DNA of 64,000 nucleotides from Pyrus communis (lineage: Eukaryota > Streptophyta > Magnoliopsida > Rosales > Rosaceae), in the NCBI RefSeq assembly GCF_963583255.1, contig NC_084808.1:28104300-28168299 (forward strand), in the 5' to 3' direction. Positions 57,549 through 64,000 of this stretch are shown one piece after another; position 1 is the first letter of the stretch; the number at the start of each line of letters is the position of its first letter. The notes under the pieces were generated by a model. That model ran no database searches and was not told where the DNA came from. It saw only the letters and a program-made list of their open reading frames with translations. The position numbers and the translations under genes were made by a program.

Positions 57549-58106
57549 CGTAGGAGTGACATGTGACAAATTGCGCGTGGCTTTTTTGGGGTTGGATTCA
57601 TTGAACTTGAAGATGATTTGGCGGATAGGGGGGAGCCAGGAGATTGAACCCTCGAAGAAGTTTCTTGTTTTGGAAGTAATGTTGTGATGGGGACGGCAAA
57701 CCAAATCTAATCCATTGATTTTATACATTTTGCGTAACCGTTTTTTATGCGTGTCAGCAGCCGCCATCTCATTTTCTTTTCCGACGCACTTTCGGTTAAA
57801 GTTAAAAGATCTCGTATCATAGTTATCAGTTAAAGACTCGTTTGAAAACACTTTTAAAATAACTGTAAAAATAACTGAAAGAATTCAAATACTTTTTTAA
57901 GATTTAATTGTATTTTTACTAATGATTGATTTTAAAAATATTTTTTTTATCAAAACACTTTCAATTATTTTAAAAATAATTTCAAATGAGCCTTAATACA
58001 CATCGTACGAGAACAGTTTGATTCATTTAGCACCGTATTTTAGAATAACTCAATCTTCGAAGCTACATAAAGAGATGGATGCCAACAGCGACATGACAAT
58101 GTTACA

Positions 58107-58749
58107 AGGATTTGCTGTATAGACGTTTCTAGGTAGCGTTGAATGAAAGGCACCTTTTTTATTTTAATTTTTAATTTTTATGCCAATGCAACATATATAT
58201 ATATATATATATTTATTACACACACACACATATTATTATTATTATTATTATAATAAGTCTACCGAGGCAGAGACTCAAACTTGAGCTCAAAAGAGCAATG
58301 TGCGGTTGTGCCTGTCGTAACCAACTAGCCTAATCTGTATTACATTGAAAACTCTGATAACATGGAAAAGTTCTGGCAAGACAAGTAATGAACTAATAGA
58401 AAGATAGTAGTGCAAATCATGCCTTTCTCTTGACACAAAATACTGTAAAAGATCCCACGGAAATACGTCTACCGGTCTACGCCCGGTTGCCATGATCATA
58501 TACGAAAGACATACATCTTCATCCACTGCAAGGTGGTAGCTATGATTTCTAAGTTGATTTGGATATACAATACAGCAACACGATTAATCATCGTCAATCG
58601 TCTTGTTTCATAGAAAATATGGCTCATTGGGACAGAAAAAGGCACGAGGCTCCCTTATTTGCTAACATATCTCCTTTACTTAGCACCTGTATGAAATAGA
58701 TCAATAAATAGTGGCACATCTCATAACAACACTACTAATGCCTAAGTAA
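58107..58749. other. 3' flank of ABCG7
   Basis: Contains TA/TTA microsatellites near 58193-58250. On the minus strand an acceptor-like CTTGCAG precedes a 79-codon open frame (58526-58287). That could be a spliced non-coding 3' exon of ABCG7, but the frame has no recognised domain. Confidence 0.4.
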
Positions 58750-61700
58750 TCACAAACCTTCTAGGACAAAGTCAATCGGAGGTGATTCACTTGGTGGCTG
58801 GTTTAATTCGACTTTTTCAACTGTTACAGGTTGTTCATTATCTTCATTTGGCTCGTTTTGTTCATCTTGTTCGGTATTTAAGAGCTCAAGTTGCACCGCT
58901 GGTTGGATTTGGTCAAGAGGTGCGGCCTCCAGCAGCTGGTGTTTCGGTTTGTTTTTCTGAAGGAGAAGGTAAGTGGTGCTATACCAAAACAACAGTATTC
59001 TACTTTGGGCTACCAATGTCTCCCTAATGTGACTTCCTCCGAAAGAGATGCGTTCAAGTGCCTGCAAAATAACAAGGAAACAGAGTAGAAGGTCTTAGAT
59101 ATAAAATATCAGTGACAAAATTATCTACTTCATGAGTAGTAAAAATATTCATATGAGATAGGATACTGATCACAAAATCCCAACACCTATAGCTAGATAT
59201 TGCTGTGGAGGAAGCATTTCTCAATCAACGATACTGTGTTAATTTTAAGAACCATACACATGGAAGTACAAAAATTGTGATAATAGTGCGAAGGGTTTAC
59301 GGCTATGCTTCCTACATAGTATTAGGTTCTATTAATAAAGAGCAGACGGGTTCATTTTATTGAAAGTTCAAACAGGTTCCTCCTTGTACCTGCTCTCCGT
59401 TTTGAATATCGTAAGAATGCTGATGATCAAATTGAAGACCCCTAAACTCATTGATGCAAAGACCTTGAAAGGCCCTGAAAGTGTACAAGGCAATTATACA
59501 ATCGTAAGGTAAAGGAGACAATACTTAATTGTATCATATGATCTATATAAGCAATCAATGGACTTCTTTCCTTCAGGAAAACGGCAAGTGATCTTTGATC
59601 TTACCATCTAATTAGAGAGACACTAGGAATCCAACGAAAGATGATTGGTGTATTCTCTGCATTGACATAATAGCCTCCAAATACAAGAAAAACTGTCATA
59701 AGTGAGGGTCCCACGGCCATAGCTGCTTCAGTGGTTGGAACCATAGCGCCAACAGTTAGACCCATAGCAGAGGCCGCAAAAGATTCCACCGTCACAATAC
59801 CACAAAACTTCCCAAATCTAAAAGGCCAAAAAATTGCATGTAAACCTTGTGATCAATCTTAACAAGGTGGTATAATAAAATTTGCAAAAAGAAATTACCA
59901 ACCAATGAACAGTAAGTATCCTATACAGGTATACAGAACCCAGACATTTTTAATTCCAACTCCTTTTCTACTCCCCGCTTACTGATTGCCCAATCACCCT
60001 GAATCCCTGATATGCATCTATTAATTTTGGCAAAGGGAAACCACTCAGCTTATTCATAATGTACAGTCTAAAATATGGCAAGTACATGTTTAGGCAGATA
60101 TTAGTTTCCACATGTCTGGTAAGGGATTTATTGCCTCTATTATTGGGAGCCGTGACAGCTTCCTTATATATTGTGCGCACAAGTGTGATTCTGTGTTACG
60201 GTTACCAGATTGGTAATTGCGTCTCATACTGCAACCCAAATTAAAGAATTTACTTAACACTTGAAGAAAAGGAGGTTACAGAACATCATCTCATGTTGGA
60301 CATTCATAACAAGGATGAAGATAACCTGGATAAAGTAGGATGAAGACGAGCCATGGGGTACAAAATGGCGCCGAACATTAATGGAAATGCTGACCCAACA
60401 GGAATCTCAGCCAACAACTTAGATAGAAGATAGGGTCCTAATGTATAAGACCCTTTAGCGTGTTCTCTATTTACTATTGCACGCTCCTTCGGGAACACAC
60501 CCACAGTCTTTGTGAGAGCAGCCATTGCTGTGTTTATTACAGCAACCTGAGAGAAAATATCCATAAGTAGGACCGAAGGAAGTTAAAAACTTATATACAG
60601 ACACTGGTCTTCAATAAACTTTTTGAATATTCACCTTATAAAAAAACTTTCATTCTTTTACATCTAAAGCTCATAATCATATAATCAAATTTTGGGATTG
60701 CCAATGCAGGAAACGAGGAGTGTCTCTATGCAAGTTGATTCAGGAACTAAAACAAGAGTGCTCATAGCCAGTTTTGCCAATTCACACACTTGATAAAAAA
60801 ATTAAAGGTAAAAAGGTCTCAAAATCATGTAGAAAAAAAAAAAAATTCACACCTGAAGCAATCCCATTCTGTCTTGTATTGATGTCTGAGATCTTCCCAT
60901 TCTCCAAAAAACTGAACCAAATATGACTGCTGATGCAACTGACATTCTTGCCCGAACTTTATTTGTTGGTCCATCACGAGAAGCCTAATCAGTTTGTTTA
61001 GTCAATCAGACAGAATAAGTAACTGGAGTTTAATCATAAAACAGCCCAATTCATCATTCAAGGTTCAAACACACCTCCATAGATGAATATCTGCCTTACT
61101 GTAGAGTTCTAACATGCTACTTAAAAAGTGTGGGTGTTAGGTTGATAACGAGTTATATTCTTAGAAAGCTTTGTCTGGCATTATAAAGGAAACAACTAAA
61201 ACAATCTCTAAACCAAAGTGAACTAATTTACTATGCACATTGAGCTATTCTTGTTTTTGTCTGTTCTTGAGACTAATAATTAAGTACAAAGCAAAAGGTC
61301 TTACCTGCATCCATGCACGCTTTAGGAGCAACCGGAATTGCCTCCACCAACCTCCCTTCTTCTGAACTCTGTTTTTCGTGTTGAACATTGTTCCTTTGTT
61401 GGAAACTTCCCTTCTTGTAATGGGAGTTGCATAGAGAACTAATGATGTTTGTTGTGAAAATGATTCAACAAGAGCATCCACTCTTTTCTGAGAAGAGTAG
61501 ACACTTTCGGCAGAACTGTAGTCGATGGATATGAGATCAGCTAGAAACTCCGCAGGGTTCACATGATCTGGGCAATTGTACCTGTTGGATAAACCAACTA
61601 TTAGTTAAAACTTTCACAACTTTACAGCCACATATTGAAAGATATCTTCCTGTCTAAAAGAATGTGGCTAATATATTTACCCTTATCAAACTCTGGGCCA

Positions 61701-63309
61701 CAAAATATATTGCCTAGACATGTCCCAATTGCAAAATCTACGTAGCCAATGTGCAATCATCCCAACTTAAGGTTTAAGCCACATCTTTGTAATGAAGAAA
61801 GTTAATATCTATGCATGGTACGTGCGCAAAAGGCAGTATTTGGTACCAGATATAGTCACCAACCCGAATTTAGAGAAGTATGCTAGTGGTTCATCATGTG
61901 CAGGACCAGCATAGACAAGTGCACCCTCTGTTAGCAACACGATGTCATCAAATTTACTGTACACAGAACTTCTAGGCTGATGTATGGAGCAGATTACAGT
62001 ATGTCCATCCTGTGCAAGCTGTCGAAGGGTTTCCATTACTTTCTCTGCCTGAAAAGCATCAAGTCCTAGAAGCACCATAGGTAAGAAGGTATATTGTGTC
62101 AAACAATGTAAGTAAAAAGTTCTGCTTCCTGTTTCTACGAGAAAATAAAGAGACCATCTCCAGTAAATGCTAGCAATCGAGGCTTGCTTACCAGTAGTGG
62201 GTTCATCAGCAAATATAACAGAGGGGCTTGCAATCAGCTCACATGCCACAGACAGTCGTTTCTTTTCACCCCCACTGATTCCTCGGACTTTCACATCACC
62301 AACAATGGTATCAGCACAACTAATCTATTGTGATAAACAAAACAAAACCAAAATTAAAAAAACGAACTGAATAAGCTTACAATCAGTACCTTAATCATTT
62401 CCCAATAAGTTCAAAATTCGTAAACTCTCATGGCTAGAAATTTTTATAGCAAAAAAATCAGTCATCAATGCATTCTTACCAATCCCAACTTAAACAACAG
62501 GCCGTTCACATACTCTAATCTTTCTTCGGAGGAAGATATCTCCGGAAGCTGCAGCTCCGCGGCAAGAGACAACGTCTCTCTCACCGTCAGCTGCGAGAAA
62601 AACAGGTCCTCCTGTCTCACATAAGCAAACCTTAACCCCCCAACACAAAATTAAACAAATGAGAACCATATAATCAGCACAAATTCCAATAAAAACCATA
62701 AAACAAGCCATGAAACTTAAACAAAAGCTTACTTATGGGCTTTGTTTGGACTAGGATTGCCATTGACCTCCAACAATCCCGATAAACGTAGCCGCGGTGA
62801 CGCAGCAAGCTGACCCGCGAGTACATTCAGCAGCGTCGTCTTTCCTGATCCTGACGGCCCCATAATCGCCAGTAGTCTCCCCGGTTTCGCTTCTCCGCTT
62901 ACGTTTTTAAGCAGAAATCGGACCTAAGCATTCAAAATTAAGGAAATTTAATCTTCTAGCCTGCACATTTTCTCGGTAACCAAACAGGTCGAAACGGGAA
63001 ATTTCACATGAAAATTAATGAAAGATGGAAACTTACAGCTGCGGAGGATTTGTCAGAGAGGGAACAGTTGATGTTGCGCCACCGGATTGTGACCGGAACC
63101 ACTTTTCCGACATCCGGAGTTTCGGCTTCGTCGTCTATCGCATCACTGTAGTCGTCGCCGGCGTCAGCCTCTGGTGAGATTGCTGGGCCTGGGCCGGAGA
63201 TGAGGCGGAGCAAGAGAGCTGCGGCGACGGCGGCAAGGGCCTGGCCCAGGCCGCTGCCGCCGATGCCTAATATCATCTGGCCCACATTTTTCCCGCCTGA
63301 TTGAACCAT
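58750..63309 (-). CDS. ABCG7: half-size ABC transporter, ABCG7-like
   Basis: WBC-type half transporter, which must dimerise to work. Substrate is unknown. Eleven coding exons: 63309-63037, 62923-62733, 62630-62480, 62324-62192, 62065-61864, 61581-61305, 60984-60853, 60546-60326, 59817-59605, 59474-59390, 59061-58750. They join to 729 residues, against about 725 in Arabidopsis At2g01320. A hydrophobic segment near 20-45 precedes the ATPase domain. Walker A is GPSGSGKT (113-120), the signature is ISGGEKKR (221-228) and Walker B ends in FADEPTTG (243-250). The C-terminal half has the ABC2-type membrane domain, e.g. [35 protein letters not shown] and [21 protein letters not shown] variable Glu/Gln-rich tail ends in FVLEGL. 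Confidence 0.94.
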
Positions 63310-63851
63310 TTCAGCGAACCACTGTCGATTTTCTTCTTTCTTTTGCTACAGCTGGAGCTGAGCTTCACGCCTGGCTTGTGAGTTCTGAGTTCGCTGCTTA
63401 CAGTAAAGAGATAAAATCCGGAGTACGAACCCCAACGACGTCGTTTGCCAGAATGTTTAACAGAATGAGTCTCCCATGAGCGACGCGTGTCCCCTTTGAG
63501 GATAAGAGGGGTTTGGGCCGGACATTTGGGTTAGCCCACCACACACACGGTGGTAATATATACGGATTTGGGTTGTTCAATTTCCAGTCTTCCACGCATA
63601 ATCCTACCCAAACCCGTCCGAGTCGGGTTGGTGCGAATCGAATTTATTTGTTGTCCCCAGCAAACTGTAAACACGCCTGCTGTCCGTGGAGACCATCCGT
63701 CGTCGTCTCCTTCTCCCACAATGGATTCCTTTTCCGCTCCAGACTCCACCTGAGTTGCCATCGTCGATCCGATCATCTTGCCATGTCAGCAGGGTGTGGG
63801 CCCCACCTCCGCCGTCCCCCTTTCGCCTGAAGCATTCTCCCTAACCAAACA
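63310..63851. promoter_or_regulatory. divergent promoter region ABCG7 / EAF
   Basis: 542 bp separate the two start codons on opposite strands, so both promoters must lie here. GC content is high for the window. I do not see a clear TATA box for either gene. Confidence 0.55.
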
Positions 63852-63969
63852 ATGGCGAGCAGCTCCAAGGAAGAGCCCAAGACCGGCCCCCAGTCCAATC
63901 GCTGGTACAACCTAACCCTCGGCCCCTCCTTCAAAGACGACTCCGCCAACAAGTACTGCACTCTCCGAT
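63852..63969 (+). CDS. EAF-like transcription elongation factor, first exon (partial)
   Basis: First coding exon of a gene that continues beyond the right edge. The ATG at 63852 opens 39 codons (MASSSKEEPKTGPQSNRWYN, then LTLGPSFKDD and NKYCTLR), followed by a GTAAGT donor at 63970. This is the conserved start of the ELL-associated factor family (Arabidopsis At1g71080, as I recall), which stimulates RNA polymerase II elongation. The next codon is split and would give Tyr if the exon continues with the family's YEFKPA. Confidence 0.8.
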
Positions 63970-64000
63970 GTAAGTATTTATCCCGTCCTATCATATCCAG

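Larger units (their letters stand above)
55273..58106. repeat. tandem duplication, copy B
   Basis: Uninterrupted copy of the unit: Harbinger right half with GACACGTGGC-type subrepeats (about 55286-56015), the shared 3' flank, paralogue 3 and its promoter, then the segment matching 54833-55272. It has no CACTA insert at the junction near 57678. Confidence 0.85.

Noticed and set aside
58287..58526. 79-codon minus-strand frame with an acceptor-like CAG before it
   Set aside because: Could be a spliced 3' UTR exon of ABCG7, but nothing in the frame resembles a known protein. Not called as a gene.

Overview
The window is nuclear DNA of a flowering plant, most likely a rose-family species of the apple/pear tribe (Malus or Pyrus). 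Genes have short exons with GT-AG introns, proteins match Arabidopsis families end to end, and the AT-rich spacers carry repeat families I recognise from apple-type genomes: short MITEs ending in GGGAGTTTTAACGAAAA, GAATAGGATCCTCTC hairpins, and a Cassandra TRIM retroelement. No bacterial features or CRISPR arrays are present. The species is an inference.

Layout. 1-4.2 kb: a MULE-type MITE, then MAF1 (minus), the RNA polymerase III repressor, with a tRNA-like element inside one intron. 5.2-9.2 kb: a QSOX-type sulfhydryl oxidase (plus). 11.1-12.0 kb: a WRN-like 3'-5' exonuclease-domain protein (plus). 12.3-13.7 kb: a RINGv (MARCH-type) ubiquitin ligase (minus). 14.5-17.9 kb: spacer with MITEs and a probable organelle-derived insert. 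18.4-19.4 kb: a FAS1-domain protein (plus). 20.1-23.5 kb: a polytopic membrane protein like At1g71110 (minus). 24-30 kb: gene-free repeats. 30.3-31.1 kb: ribose-5-phosphate isomerase (minus). 34.8-36.2 kb: a PILS2-like carrier (minus). 37.3 kb: tRNA-Leu(TAA) (minus). 41.9-42.1 kb: a MIR319 precursor (plus).

46-58 kb is the most dynamic part. Three related intronless genes for small, apparently plastid-targeted membrane proteins lie on the minus strand. The last two belong to a tandem segmental duplication of about 2.8 kb. A 3.4-kb CACTA transposon then inserted just upstream of the first of these two copies, and the second copy preserves the empty site. The CACTA element carries a Cassandra TRIM and a fragment of an S-domain receptor kinase gene. 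A decayed PIF/Harbinger transposon with a broken transposase lies at 47.6-49.8 kb.

58.7-63.3 kb: an ABCG7-type half-size ABC transporter (minus, 11 exons), divergent from the first exon of an EAF-like transcription elongation factor (plus) that runs off the right edge. From memory, EAF, PILS2, RPI and the membrane protein match the Arabidopsis run At1g71080-At1g71110, while QSOX2, RINGv, RPI2 and ABCG7 match At2g01270-At2g01320. The window therefore looks like a less fractionated version of both blocks. The genes are ordinary neighbours in a plant genome and do not form one pathway.
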